DNA from: Plantago ovata
Lineage: Eukaryota > Streptophyta > Magnoliopsida > Lamiales > Plantaginaceae
Reading direction: 5' to 3'
NCBI GenBank assembly: GCA_028274465.1
Contig: CM051455.1
Span: 49,019,351-49,083,350 of the forward strand
Length of the DNA: 64,000 bases
Shown: piece by piece, positions 22,955 to 34,739 of the stretch
Position numbering within the stretch: position 1 is the first letter of the stretch
How the letters are laid out: each line of letters opens with the position of its first letter
The notes under the pieces: model-generated
What the model was told of the DNA's origin: nothing
Database searches by the model: none
What the model saw: the letters and a program-made list of their open reading frames with translations, nothing else
Translations under genes and position numbers: made by a program

Positions 22955-25600
22955 GGAGATTTCTAACGTCAGTCAAGTGTCGCCCTGACTAACGTCAGTC
23001 AATCAACATGAGCCACTAGATTATCATTAATTAGGTCAACAATGTCAACATAACTAGTGGTGGAGATTTGTTGACCAAACTAAGTATTGCACTAAGTGCT
23101 GCAATCTGGTGTCGCCTTTATCGCTCTCTATCGCTCTAAAGTTAATTTTAAATAAAAATATGTATGATTACATAATATATACTAAAAGAACATCATTATA
23201 AAATTTATACAAAATTAATAAATCAAATTTATTTAAAACGCAACGGCTTACATTGATCCATCATCAACACAATCCATTTAATTAACTCCATGAACATGAA
23301 CAAGAACAATAACATGATTATTGTTCTCTCTTAATTATTCTCTTCTTTTTCATCTCTTTTATTTTTAATTTATTTTCATAATTTCTCTTTTCAATTCACT
23401 CTCTTTGAAATACCCGATCCTTTTGAAATTTTCAGTTTTAATAAAGAGATTATAAATGCAAATTCTGAATTACTTCAATTGCACGCATTGAAATATCAGA
23501 TGAAATCAATTTGTTGTGACGGATGATTTCTCGCTCTTATCTTATTTTCTAATTTGTAATAAGCGAGTATTAATAATACTATTCCCAATTGTACCATGAT
23601 TTGAGCATCATCTACTCCAAGGGTTGATCAATAGTGTAGAAATGATCCCGTGATGATCGAGGGCCACGACATTTGGTTTGTTACAATAAAGTTTTGGAGG
23701 AAAAGTCCGTTTCATGGTGCAAGTAGTTCTTGGTGATCATCTTGAGTTACAAGCTAGGGGTTTCGATACTTGTTCTTTAAGTATATGTTCTTTTTTGTCT
23801 GATAATATTTGAACTGGTTGATGCAGTTATTAATTAATTGCAAGCTAAAATACCGATATGATCAAATCGATATCGATCAATCAGATTTGATCCTTTACGT
23901 TTTTCACACTTGTATAATGAACTCATTCTACACAAATAAGCAACTCACAATTCAGAGGCAAGAATTCCATAGCTTAAACATATACTATAAGTGAAGAAGC
24001 CCACACAACGCCAAGAAGACCAGAGTCACCTTTCTAAAATTCTCAAGTAGGAACTTTTTGCAGTTCTTCAATAAAGTTAAGGAAATACCACTAGCGAATT
24101 TAAGAACAAGTATCGACAACCCCTCAATTAATTAAGAACCACTGGTAGAGGATCGAACTCCATAGCAAAGCTCGTGGAGGTACTCGCTCTAATTAAGATG
24201 AAGCAAGAACTCTCCCCATATTAAAGATCAAGTCCTTGTGACCCTTTGAAAAAACGTTCATTGCAAAGATTAAGTTAAAATCTAGATCCTTGCATAGAAT
24301 GCTCTCCGACCTCTTCGATTTATGCTCAAATCTCGCTGTGGCGCTCTTAGAGCAAAAAGTGTGCTCTAAAAATTTATAAAACACGCTCTAGTTGATAGAA
24401 AATTCACGCTCTAAGTTGAACCAAAAGAAACATGATTGACACATTTATTATTTTGATAGATTTATTACAAACTTGATATGAGTTCTTTGGATGAAGATTA
24501 CTCGACAACAAATCTGAAGAAATATGTAACAATACTTGGAGATAAAAAACGATTTAAAATGGGTGTGCGACTACGGTTGTGAACTGAAGTCTAGTTTTTG
24601 TCTAGAATATCGATGTCTATGACTCTATATGCTTAGGATATTTACATGTCCGGCCTATGTGATGTTGAAGTATGTTATTTTGTGGAAATCACTTGAACAT
24701 TGGTCAATGAAGGTAATATACCGTGAAATTATCTATCATATATCCACACATGCATATATGCAATACTATTTTCTCCGGAAACTTAATAGGTTCGCACTTT
24801 GTTTTTGTTGACTTTTTTATGTCCGGTTTGACCTCAAATTAATCATAATTGATTAAGAAAAAAGTAATTTTAGAAGTTATATTATACAGATATAAGAAGT
24901 ATACTTTTATAGTTAATTTTTGAAATTATTTTTTTTATAAAGAGTTATTATTTATTTGAGGTCAAATCGGATATTGAAAAGTAAAAAAAAAAAATGCGAA
25001 TCTATTAAGTGTACAGAGGAATTACTATTTGGACATATTACTTAAAAATGATTATAGAAACAAAGATGGGAGAAGGCCAATGCATAGTCCTGGTTATCTT
25101 TTGTCTAGTGGAGTAATAAGCTAGCTAGTGGTTATATGATTTATTTTCTATTATATCATTTCACTGAAAATAATATTTTACATTATATATATATGTTGGA
25201 ATAATATAATCCATTCTATTTCATTATAGGTCCAACTTATGCGTGCAAGAAAGTAACAGCAGGAAGCTGTGCGTATGGGCAATGATTAATGTGTGCGCAG
25301 CGCAACTGTGTTTTTCCAATTTTCTAAACGATGTGATAGTACTTAATTTATATACTTTTATAAAAATAGAATGAACTAATATGTAATGATGTTAGAGAGT
25401 TGGACTTAATCGATATAATGTTATTTAAATGTCTTTTTTTATAATGTATGTTTGTATTTAGCACTAATATGTAAATTCTCTATTTTTAAATATAATAAAA
25501 AGTTGGAGGTTAGGACGATAGAGTGCGATGACAAGTGTCATGCACTGATAGTCTGACGGATGTTAGTCGGGACGACACCTTCACCGATAGTATAAAACCC
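22955..25600. mobile_element. Candidate non-autonomous MULE, 2.65 kb
   Basis: A perfect 10-bp repeat TTACTTTTGA flanks the segment (22,945-22,954 and 25,601-25,610), the size expected for a Mutator-like target duplication. The ends are related inverted sequences. GTGTCGCCCTGACTAACGTC near the left end matches, with a few changes, GTGTCGTCCCGACTAACATC, the reverse complement of the right end. The first ~20 bases of the two ends align poorly, so the boundary is tentative. No transposase frame was seen. It contains a possible DEFL exon fossil near its right end. Confidence 0.5.
25230..25315 (+). pseudogene. Possible fossil of a DEFL second exon
   Basis: After an acceptor-like TTCATTATAG, one frame reads ACKKVTAGSCAYGQ, a TGA, then LMCAQRNCV. 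C-x6-C followed by C-x3-C resembles the first four cysteines of the local DEFL exon 2. It is short and interrupted, and no matching exon 1 was found. Confidence 0.35.
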
Positions 25601-25914
25601 TTACTTTTGAACATCTAGTAAAACTAATTAATTACAATCCTTTTTTTTAACCAAAACTATAAGAAACTGCTTTTTATTACCCCTCTTATTTCCCTTTTTC
25701 ACCTTGAATCCATATTGTAGGCAGCATCCACTCCCTATTTCCTTAAATGGGGAAGATTAATGATCCATTTAAGGACCAAAAAATGCTCCAGTGTGCATCC
25801 ATTTAATTTAATGGAGAAGAATCTGCTGCTCATGGAGTCCAATTTATGCTGCTTCCTTTTTTTTTCTTTCTTTTTTGAAAGGTAATCAGAATTTATTTAT
25901 GCTTTAAAATGGAG
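25601..25914. other. Intergenic, no gene seen
   Basis: AT-rich sequence with a pyrimidine run near 25,855-25,880. Confidence 0.4.
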
Positions 25915-26415
25915 CAAACTATATGCTCCATTAATCGGGATTAGAAAATCCCTATAAATGCAGAGATTTTATAATTCTATTCTGGGAATATTCATTTATG
26001 GCCAATTAACCATCATAACTATATAATCCATACAAGTTAAGGTAATAAGAACACTACAAGAAAATTAGGTAGTTGCAAGGAAATAATTACCAATGAAGTA
26101 AAATTCATTGGTGAAGCACCATATTACCAAGCAATAAATAGTGGGTAAAGTATATTAGGGGTATTACTCACCAATATAGTTTTACCAATGAAATATCGGT
26201 TGGTCTTATGATCACCAATGAAATTTCATCCCTTGATAATATAATTACCAACCAACATTACCTTGGTAAATATGGAGTAAATTTTACCAAACTATATGCT
26301 CCATTAACCGGGATTAGAAAATACCTATAAATGCAGAGATTTTATAATTCTATTCTGGGAATATTCATTTATGGCAATTAATTGACCATCATAACTGTAT
26401 ATTCCATACAAGTTA
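25915..26415 (+). repeat. Direct duplication of about 125 bp upstream of DEFL gene 5
   Basis: Copy 1 (25,915-26,039) and copy 2 (26,288-26,415) share AAACTATATGCTCCATTAA, TATAAATGCAGAGATTTTAT and TGGGAATATTCATTTATGGC. They are separated by 248 bases that include a CACTA-type end. Copy 2 lies immediately upstream of the gene's TATA box. Confidence 0.85.
26052..26287. mobile_element. Fragment of a CACTA (En/Spm) transposon end
   Basis: CACTACAAGAAAATTAGG is the conserved terminus of plant CACTA elements. It is followed by repeated CCAATGA-type motifs in both orientations, like subterminal transposase sites. The opposite terminus was not found. Confidence 0.6.
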
Positions 26416-26417
26416 TT

Positions 26418-26425
26418 TATATAAG
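26418..26425 (+). promoter_or_regulatory. TATA box of DEFL gene 5
   Basis: TATATAAG followed by GCTGGCTAGGAAAAC, as in the other DEFL promoters, 73 bases before the ATG. Confidence 0.6.
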
Positions 26426-26497
26426 GCTGGCTAGGAAAACTATCAATACTCATTATCACTTCTGAATTTGAGTTCTAACAGCTACACTTGTGGGAGA

Positions 26498-26829
26498 ATG
26501 GCCAGACTCCAGATCTTACACATATTGGTACTTGCAGCGGTTTTATCAGGTAAAAAATAAATCTTTTTTCTTCTTTACTAAACATTGAATAAAGATGAAT
26601 ATTGTTAGAAAGTAACGTGATTAAATTTTCTCATCCAGTTGGGACGCTAGCTCCTATAGCTAATGCAGAATGCTATGAAGTACATCATGAAATTCTTTGC
26701 GAGGGAGGCAACCCTGATAAGTGTTCTGCTTTCTGCAAACAGAAATTTGGTCCCTCCACCACTGTACAATGCATAGAAGCAGCTGATTTTCAAGGTCCTT
26801 TCTGTGTTTGCAATGACTGTCCTAAGTAG
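26498..26829 (+). CDS. Defensin-like (DEFL) secreted cysteine-rich peptide 5
   Basis: Exons 26,498-26,549 and 26,639-26,829, GT-AG intron of 89 bases in phase 1, 80 residues. Signal peptide MARLQILHILVLAAVLS is very close to gene 1, but the mature peptide has diverged: ECYEVHHEILCEGGNPDKC, then SAFC and GPFCVCNDCPK. Spacing C-x8-C-x7-C-x3-C-x11-C-x10-C-x-C-x2-C keeps the eight-cysteine framework with CxxxC and CxC. A conserved signal peptide with a diverged mature part is typical of a diversifying DEFL family. The mature region is richer in acidic residues than genes 1 and 2. Function unknown. Confidence 0.85.
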
Positions 26830-29450
26830 CCCACAAGAGCTTTCTAATGTATCGTGATTCTATTATGTAACTCAAGGAAATCAATAATAAAAATAATAAA
26901 CAAATGATTGAGGCTTCTCTTTATCTATATACGACTATTTTCATATAAGTGTCTCGCTTTCACTTGCATATAAAGCAGCATACGTGGACAAATAACATTA
27001 ATTGGTAATACTACATTTTACATTTCCGTTGTTCTTTACCACCACATTAACATAAATCCTTTTGCTCTAAGTTAGAATCTCAACAGTGATGTCAATTATA
27101 CTTAAATTTCATGTCCTAATACTCAGTTTCGTGTCAGCTTATGAATCAGAATACTGAAGAACTTTCCAGGACAGTAAAAAAAAAAAAAAAAACTGTGAGC
27201 ACAAGCCATATAAGAGATCATGATTTTTTTATTCATCATTATGACTTTCACCCTCTGATGTTAAATATTGTAAAAGCAACAAGAAACTGCAGTTTAGTCT
27301 TAGCATGGATGGTTAGTGGCTTTGGTTGATGGAATCTCTTATGCTCTTGGTGTAACTTTGTGATTATTCTAATAAATTTGTCTTTGCCGTTTCAGAGAAG
27401 AAAAAACTCAAACAAACAAATTGCAGTTTATAGAAATACCTCATCAGTAATGCAGCAGTAATCATAGAAAGTGAGATCAATAAGCAACCTACGAGACTAA
27501 GAATAGCTTTTCACATGCTAGATTTGCACTTGCTCAAGCCAATATGTCACATCAATTTGCATTTTTCCATGAGAAACCAATATTCTGCTTGAGACCTGGA
27601 GAAACATAACTGTGTATAAGTTTAAAGCTTAAAGTCATTTGCTTTCTAATTGATCTGGTAGTACTCAGCTCAAGGCTTATTTGCTCGACTAATTTCAAGC
27701 AATTCTTCCTTTGCAATCAATTTGACTCAATTCTTTGATAAATGTCTCATGTCTTGCAAACCAACAACTACAATCTTACGCTTTAGAATGCCACAACTAA
27801 CAATAAAAACAATATTCAATCCACATAATTGTGACTAATCATACACGCCGATGGAACGCCTAATCAGGTATAATTTGTTCTAAATACAATAAACACTCAA
27901 GTTACAGACCAAAAGATAGAAACAGTTCTTTAAGGATTCAAGTCAGTTAATTGTGCTCATTTGAATTTGACCAGTTTATTAATAAGTGTACCTTTACTGA
28001 CCTCGTGCTCCGACAAAATCCGCTTTCAAAACATTAGCCCAATGCCTGCAAGAAAGGTGTTCGAGATCAACGGAACTGGCTAAGCAGTGGTATATGGTTA
28101 GAATGGCAAAACTGAGTCCCCTGCTTGTTTCATGTCAGTTACACAACATATGACAATTGACAATGCACTCAGCTTTCATAAGTCAGATATTTCAAAATGA
28201 AAAACTACCCATATGACCGAATTTGAAATTGCAACAAGGACAGATCATAGAAGTCAGCTACAGTTGAAGAAATATTTTCTCAATTCAACTAAAATCGACA
28301 GGTTTACAAATTTTGTACATGCATGCTCCACATATCACATATCTGCAAAATGTACAAGGGTCATTTGCCTTATAGAGGCCGGCAAGAAAAGCTATGCCTA
28401 TAATCGCTCATCTTTACTCCGCATACAAGGTTTATCCTCAGAAGAGAAGCATGCATGAATATGCATTACCAATCACGTAAATAACTTTTATGTATAAATG
28501 AATATCAAATAACCCAGCAAAGAAGTTGACTGGGAAGCAGAGCTCAATATGTGCATTTTGGTCATGAGATTGCCATGTATCACAGAGTTCTCATATTACC
28601 AAACTTCACGAATACAGGGCATCCACAAACTTCACTTGCAACATGGCATGAAGTATGAAATCAAAACCACCATCACTAGCACTATTCAAGATTAGACAAG
28701 TAAACAACAATTTTTTTCGACAACTGCACAAGAAATGTCCACTTTGGTTGCCCACTGATCTGATAATATTTACAAAGAATAGCTTCACTTGCAGCACATA
28801 ATTGTTATAGTACTCTATAATTGCTTTAGATTCTTAATATTCACAGAAAACTAGGAAGGTTATGAATATAATCTCAATTATAGATGTGACTCAAATTTGG
28901 AAGGCGCCTACCTCCTACCAGGGGATTTCGGAGCTGAACATAAATCAACTTTTCTCAAAAAGATAAGTAGAACTGAGAGGCCTATGTTGCTTATCCAATT
29001 TGTCTACATTTAAAGAATTCATAAGTTAGAATAATCAAGTTCAACACGAGAGCATAAATGAATCCTGTGCAATATTTTTTTATTTTTTTATTCTATCTTC
29101 TAGTAATTCTGAAGATACAGCATCCCTCCTCTCCATCTCCCCCACCAATGTAACTGATTTCATATCGTAGTCATGCACATCACTGATCGAGAGGTTCATC
29201 ATTTTGTTTTCTAGCTAGTGAAGAAGCCAAGTTGTAATCTAGAATCTTCATTAAATAAATCGGCAGGATAATGATACAACAATTCAACATCATAACAGCA
29301 CGGTGTCGATGAAGCTAACAGCAAATAATTCTTACTCATACATACACTGGAACTCTCGATATAGAATCCGTTTATTGAAAATCAATTACCAAATATTGCA
29401 GGTCCTTGCCAGATAGAGAAACAAGCAAAACCTAGTGATAGAGATCATGC
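26830..29450. other. Long non-coding interval with DEFL flank repeats
   Basis: 27,100-27,850 resembles 18,420-19,020 (see there). The part next to 29,450 is probably 3' UTR of the minus-strand ALP1-like gene. No supported coding region; frames here are short and unrelated to known families. Confidence 0.45.
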
Positions 29451-31045
29451 TCATACAGCCTTCCCTTTCCTGCGCAGCATGTGCTTAGCCAAGACTTCCC
29501 TGGTGCAGCTGCCAACAGGATCAACTTGCTTACACACGCGTCCTTTATAGTCTGAGTCATGATGTATAGACAAGGCAACATCTGGGTGCAATCTGTCTCC
29601 ACAGTCGATGATGATATTATGAAGTAAACAACAGACCAAGATGATACTTGGCAATTTCCTCTTATCAGGTCTCCACATGACCTTATTAAGTATTCTCCAA
29701 CCACCCTTCAGCTGTGAAAATGCTTGAACAGCCACCGACCTTGCACTTTCAAGCAAAGAATTAATCTCCAACATGGAACCCGATAGTTCATCACCTTCAC
29801 ATGGATTTATAAGCCACGGAAGAAGAGGATAAGTGGCCCCACCAACTATATATTCTCTAATCTCTTCCCCTTCAGATAACACGACATTCCCATTCAACCG
29901 TTTACCACTTTCACAAAGTTTATAAAACCCAGAACACTTCAACAATCTAGAGATAGGCATACCCCCAGGCCAACCCGTCACAATATCAAGAAACCTCATC
30001 TCAGAGTCAACAACACCTTGAACAAACATACTATAATTGTTCACTTGGTCGCACCAATCATCCGAAGTTTCAACAGCTGGAAGAGTCATAACTATGTGCG
30101 TAGCATCTATAGCCCCACAACAATTAGGTAACCCAGATAACGCTGCAAAACCGGACTTCACTCTCTCCATTTGAGAAACATCAGGCCACTTGAGGTGGTG
30201 CCTAGCGCGTTCTTCCATCGCCTCAATAAATCTCCACGTAACCTGAGAAACAGTCGACTGGCCAACACCAAATGACGCTCCAACAGAAACCTGGGACTCA
30301 CCAGAAGCCAACCTTCTCAAAGCAATCGCGACTTGCTTCTCAACGCTGAGAAGCCTTCCCTCTATGTTAATGAGCCCCGAGGGAGGTCGGGATATAAGAT
30401 CTTCCCTTACAAGCGAACTTATGTACTCGAAAGTCTTCTTAGAAACCCGAAAGAAATGCTTAAAATCCTCCTCTTCATCATTTGAAACTGCACGAGTAAA
30501 ATTACAGCACTGCATTAATCCAATTCAAGAACTATGCTATGACAGCAATAAGATAGAGCTAAATGGCCTAAAAGCACAAGAACTACGCCATGACTGTAAT
30601 ATGATGGAGCAAAAAAAACCTTAAAGGCTTACAGCATTGCATTAATTCAAACCAAAAATTAGATGAATTGTTGTAATATAAAATAAATAAATAAATAAAA
30701 ATAATGAAGTCTACTTGCATCTCCAATTCTAAATACAGATGTTTACATACTATCAAACTTTAGAAATTCTACAGAGAATCTAAAAGCAGTACATCAATTG
30801 GGTGATTTACTATCAAACTTTACAAATTCTACAGAAAATAAAAGTGGGTAGTAGTAGGTAAAGTGAAGTGAAATCGAACCTGAGATAGAAGAATTCTTGT
30901 TCCAGAAAATATCCCACCATTCAGTGTCAATGGCTTTATTGTCAACAGGAGGTGTTTTGGTGGTAGTGTGATTCTTCTTCTTCTTCTTCTTTATTTTCTG
31001 AAATTTGTTTGAAGAATCTTTCTTCGTTTTCTTCGGAGGGGCCAT
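29451..31045 (-). CDS. ALP1-like protein (domesticated PIF/Harbinger transposase)
   Basis: I propose exon 1 31,045-30,880 and exon 2 30,487-29,451, joined in phase 1, giving 400 residues. The acceptor at 30,488-30,490 was chosen because the upstream CAG at 30,510 would hit a stop. The lysine-rich start MAPPKKTKKDSS leads to EWWDIFWNKNSS, then a Harbinger DDE_Tnp_4 fold with RRLASGESQVSVGASFGVGQ (HTH region), CCGAIDATH (first Asp, about residue 183), YIVGGATYPLLPWL and FSQLKGGWRIL. The second Asp (usual GDxGYP) is Gly and the catalytic Glu (usual ERAFG) is Val, so nuclease activity should be lost. In Arabidopsis ALP1 is such a domesticated protein and associates with Polycomb PRC2. The family and decay of the triad are read from sequence; a chromatin role is inference. 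Confidence 0.87.
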
Positions 31046-31809
31046 GTCCCCCTCCCCCCAAATTAGTAAACGAAATCACAAAGCTGAAGTTTTGGTTTAA
31101 ACAAAACGATGTCGTAAACGATTATATACTATGCGTCGTTGAGTTATGAAGACTAAAGGACGGAGTCCAACATAGCGCAATTACACTTTACCCCTCCAGT
31201 CCTAGACACGATCCGATTTGACTTGATGGACCTATAAAAATGTTGACTTTTCTCAAATTACAAAATTATCTATGCTTTTAACCATTCTTTATTATTTTAG
31301 GTTTTAACCACATCACAGTCTCACATGTGCTAGTTTAGCTTCGTCTGAAGAAGTTGGAAAGAATTCCCGTCAATCATCACAATCCAACACCCGTCAGTTT
31401 TTTTTTATGGCACAGTTGGCTGCAAGTTTGCAACCATAAAATGTTCTTTTGCACTTGTTACTGGTGGCAGACTCCGCTCTATCCTACTCCATTGCTTCTT
31501 ATCACCAATGTATGATGGGGTTTGAGTTTTTTGTCGTTAAACAAACAAAATGAAATTAGGATAGGATTGATTTTCAACAAGTGATGCCTTGCTTGAAGCC
31601 TTACAAATTTTTGTTTAACTCTTCCAAACTCAGCTTACAAAATTCTATTTTAATTTGTTATATCTTTTGTATTTTTCAAAATTTCACAAGGCTTGTTTGG
31701 TTTTCGATATTTGGAGATAATAAGGTAATATGTATTAGGCAAATAAGCTAATTATGCGAATCTTAGGTACCCGGTATATATAATATCCGAACTTTAAACA
31801 TTGCGTGGC
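31046..31809. other. Promoter side of ALP1-like gene; no gene seen
   Basis: Non-coding; no TATA box of note next to the ALP1-like ATG. Confidence 0.4.
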
Positions 31810-32850
31810 TTGATGCAATTTCCCAATTGGGGAAACTATCACTCCGAGTCTCCGAGCAAGGAACACTCCGAACGGTCGTATGTTTACAAGCGACGCCGAT
31901 AAGAGCAGCGTACACGTCAAGTTGGCTGGTGAAGCTATTTGCATTGGACCCCCGCCGGCTCGGATCGGCTACTTGAGCATTCCTTCCATTCCCGAAGCAG
32001 CTCACAGAACCGGCTCTCAGGTAGGGCAAATTAAGCATTTGTGATGTGTTAGGTGGCTAATTTTGAAGTAAAGTACTACTGTCTTTGTCTATTGTCATTT
32101 CATAATGTTGATGAATTGCGAATCGTTCTGTTTGTTGGATTCCAATAAGCTAGCTGTTTAATTGTGAGACTGTTTTATTAATTTCCATGTCTATCAGTAC
32201 TACTACTGTTTGATAAGATGTTGTTTGGCATTTTATGAGAATTTGACTTGGGAAAAAGACTAGTGGAGTTAGGGATATAACTCTCTAACCTCTGAATCTT
32301 GATAGGAATTTCTTCCATGATGCATCAAAGGTGCAAATAGTAGTGAAATATAATTTGTTATAGGAATTGAGATGTATAGTATCCTTTTTAGCTTTAAATG
32401 GACTCATGAAAGGATAAGGGTTTTAGAGTTATTGGACCTCCTGCATCAGCAATTTGTGAAATCTGAAATGGGTGATACAAGGTGAAAATATATGGATCTT
32501 TCGTAATTTCTTTTCAGATTCTTTGATGCTGAAATATACCCAATTTCATCAATCGTGGCTTACTCTCCTTATATTATAACCGGCATGTCTTCTCCATGCT
32601 TCATGATTTTATCTTTCAAGTCCAATCAAATGCTAAATGTTGTGGGAAATAAACGTTTCAGTGCTTCAAAGAGAATAATCGCTGCAGCAGCAGTACCGCT
32701 AGTGTCTGGATATCATGGTGATGGGCTAGTGCCTGGATATCATGGTGATCAACAAGATATGGAATTTGTGAAGTTACAAGCTCATAAAATTTGATATCCT
32801 ATATTGATCAAGCCAACTCATGCATCGAATCTACCACTGCAGAAACATAC
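31810..32850 (+). pseudogene. Fragment of MCCA (methylcrotonyl-CoA carboxylase, biotin carboxylase subunit), copy 1
   Basis: Two coding pieces match the ATP-grasp biotin carboxylase of plant MCCA. 31,860-32,017 reads FTSDADKSSVHVKLAGEAIC, then IGPPPARIGYLS and EAAHRTGSQ, ending at a GT donor; a frameshift lies just before it. 32,650-32,820 reads SASKRIIAAAAVPLV, then GYHGDQQDMEFVKLQAHKI, a stop, and YPILIKPTH. A 27-base in-frame tandem duplication repeats LVxGYHGD (about 32,699-32,752). The rest of the gene (biotin domain included) is absent. Real MCCA makes the mitochondrial leucine-degradation enzyme; this copy cannot. Confidence 0.75.
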
Positions 32851-33245
32851 TCATGAAAAACACATAGGGTGGATCCGCCCTGAATAGGATATTTGAGACA
32901 TGACTAATACTAATTGGAGGATGTTGGAGTATCAATGCGCTTGATGTACGTGTGCATATTTACATGTTGCAAACTAAAAATACAATCATGCAAGTTGCAT
33001 AACACATGAAATAATTCTACTACTAAAACATAACAGTATGCATAATAGAACTTAATTTGTCGATAGATATTCGGGAGTTGCCATCAAAATTAAGTTATCA
33101 AACATAGGCATAATAACTTATACCCACTTATCAACATACGCATGATAGAAATTAATTTGTTAATAGATATTCGAGAGTTGCCATCAAAATTAACTTATCA
33201 CATTACAAAACGTAGTGTGTGCCGAAGCAATACAATATACAAAAA

Positions 33246-33998
33246 TCACCTCGATTTCATCTTCAAACCAGTCATCAATCTCATAGCAATTTTAAACGAA
33301 ACAAAAGCATCAATAGCTGCATATTCAATCTGATTCTCGTCAAGATCCTCAGCATCCCACTTACTCAATGTCACGTTCAATGGCTTCGCCATCACTTTAT
33401 TGAGAACCTCCATCGCCCTTCTTTTCAACCCGATACCTCTTCGATTATATTCTCCGAGTGCCATCTTCGCGAGGTCATTAATATCAGCATAGTTCGTCAC
33501 GCAAAGGCGATGATGAGCTTGAAGCTTCTTGACATCATCTTCCACACCAACGCCAACAAATAGGAAACGTGGATCTTGAAGAAATCCACGCAGAGTATTC
33601 ATAATACGATCAACATGGAGAAGTTGTATAATTAAACAATAATTTCCCGCACATATTTGGAGTGTTGCAGTTGGGTGATCGTCTCCCGGTTCCAGATTAG
33701 GGAGCCACTCAATATCGAGTCCGATAAGTGCTTGCTGCGACGGGTGATAGAACCGGCGATACAGGCAATGGATCCATTGATTGATGTGAATCGAATCCTT
33801 GGCCACTGTCACATAGATATCGTCTTCATAAAACGTCACGCGTTGAGTTTTGGGTCGTCGTAGAAGGATAGGAGGGGGTGGGTAGGGGTGGATGAAGCGT
33901 GGTTGCATGATTGGAACCATTCGACGACGACAAAGGTAAGGCACTGGCACTGGCACTGGCACTGGAACGGGTTGAACAGCATAATAAGAAGACGACAT
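33246..33998 (-). CDS. Werner-type DEDDy 3'-5' exonuclease domain protein, copy 1
   Basis: Intronless, 250 residues. The N-terminus is rich in Pro-Val repeats (residues 8-20, coded by a GGCACT-type hexamer repeat) and proline. The exonuclease fold follows: motif I GLDIEWLPN (Asp95, Glu97), motif II FVGVGVEDDVKKL (Asp154/155), motif III EYAAIDAFVSF (Tyr226, Asp230). All DEDDy metal ligands are present, so the protein should bind two metal ions and remove nucleotides from 3' ends. It resembles stand-alone plant WRN-exo-like proteins, which lack a helicase. ATG at 33,998 is the only Met before the conserved region that includes the Pro-Val tract. A paralogue of 246 residues lies at 41.4 kb. Confidence 0.9.
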   Translation of the reverse strand: MSSSYYAVQPVPVPVPVPVPYLCRRRMVPIMQPRFIHPYPPPPILLRRPKTQRVTFYEDDIYVTVAKDSIHINQWIHCLYRRFYHPSQQALIGLDIEWLPNLEPGDDHPTATLQICAGNYCLIIQLLHVDRIMNTLRGFLQDPRFLFVGVGVEDDVKKLQAHHRLCVTNYADINDLAKMALGEYNRRGIGLKRRAMEVLNKVMAKPLNVTLSKWDAEDLDENQIEYAAIDAFVSFKIAMRLMTGLKMKSR

Positions 33999-34540
33999 GG
34001 TTGGTGATCAGAGTTGTGAATTGTTTGAAGCCTTAATTTGTTTGTTTCAGCAGTAATCAGTAGTAGTATAATGAAGGAAGCCTAACAGAGAAATTGATGT
34101 TTGTATATATAGGTTCTATAAGTCTAAGATTAGTCGTTTACTAGTTGGATTCGAGTAGCAAATATTAAGTTGTTTTCCATGTATTAACGCCTTAATTTAG
34201 ATTTAGGAAAGTGTTTTGAGTTTATTACCTTGTTGTCAAGTCTCTGGTATTCTCCGATTTGGTTTTGAATAAAAGCCTTCTTTTTCTTATTGTAAAAACT
34301 AACTTTGTTGGCAAGTAACAAAATAGAGTTTTACTCGAAAAACAAATAATAAAAAGTAAAATAGGTGAAGTAGTACGTAGTAATTATTACGGTAATAAAC
34401 CTAAAGATCTCCTAGTGCAATTAAGGATCAACTACACGCGCACGGTATATATAAAACTAATTATACTCGAGTATAATCATACTAAAATGTATCTCGACTG
34501 CATGTTAAACTACACGCGCACGGTATATATGGAAATTAAG
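33999..34540. other. 5' flank of exonuclease copy 1
   Basis: Matches 42,184-42,720 in the paralogous block. ACTACACGCGCACGGTATAT is present twice (about 34,430 and 34,510) but once in copy 2. Confidence 0.5.
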
Positions 34541-34652
34541 GCTGTTGGTGCATGGTGGTGTACCATTTTGTTGTGCAGATTTTATGCAATTTTCTTTTAT
34601 TCGTTTTCTCTGATGAATAAAATATTGACGATTCAAAAAAAAAAAAAAAAAC
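34541..34652 (+). mobile_element. LINE 3' end (poly-A tail), recent insertion
   Basis: Starts GCTGTTGGTGCATGG and ends GATGAATAAAATATTGACGA plus an A run of 17 (34,636-34,652). The paralogous site at about 42,725 has the flanking sequences (GGAAATTAA and ACTTCACTTGAACG) without this insert, so it is a clean presence/absence insertion. Confidence 0.7.
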
Positions 34653-34739
34653 ACTTCACTTGAACGATATTATGTTGAACATATTTGCCCATAATAATGA
34701 AATTAAAGCTTACTCTTTTATGAAATAAAACTTAAATAA

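Noticed and set aside
30510..30515. ATG/CAG at 30,510-30,515 as start or acceptor of the ALP1-like second exon
   Set aside because: Splicing there brings a stop codon at once. The acceptor at 30,488-30,490 joins exon 1 in phase and fits the family.
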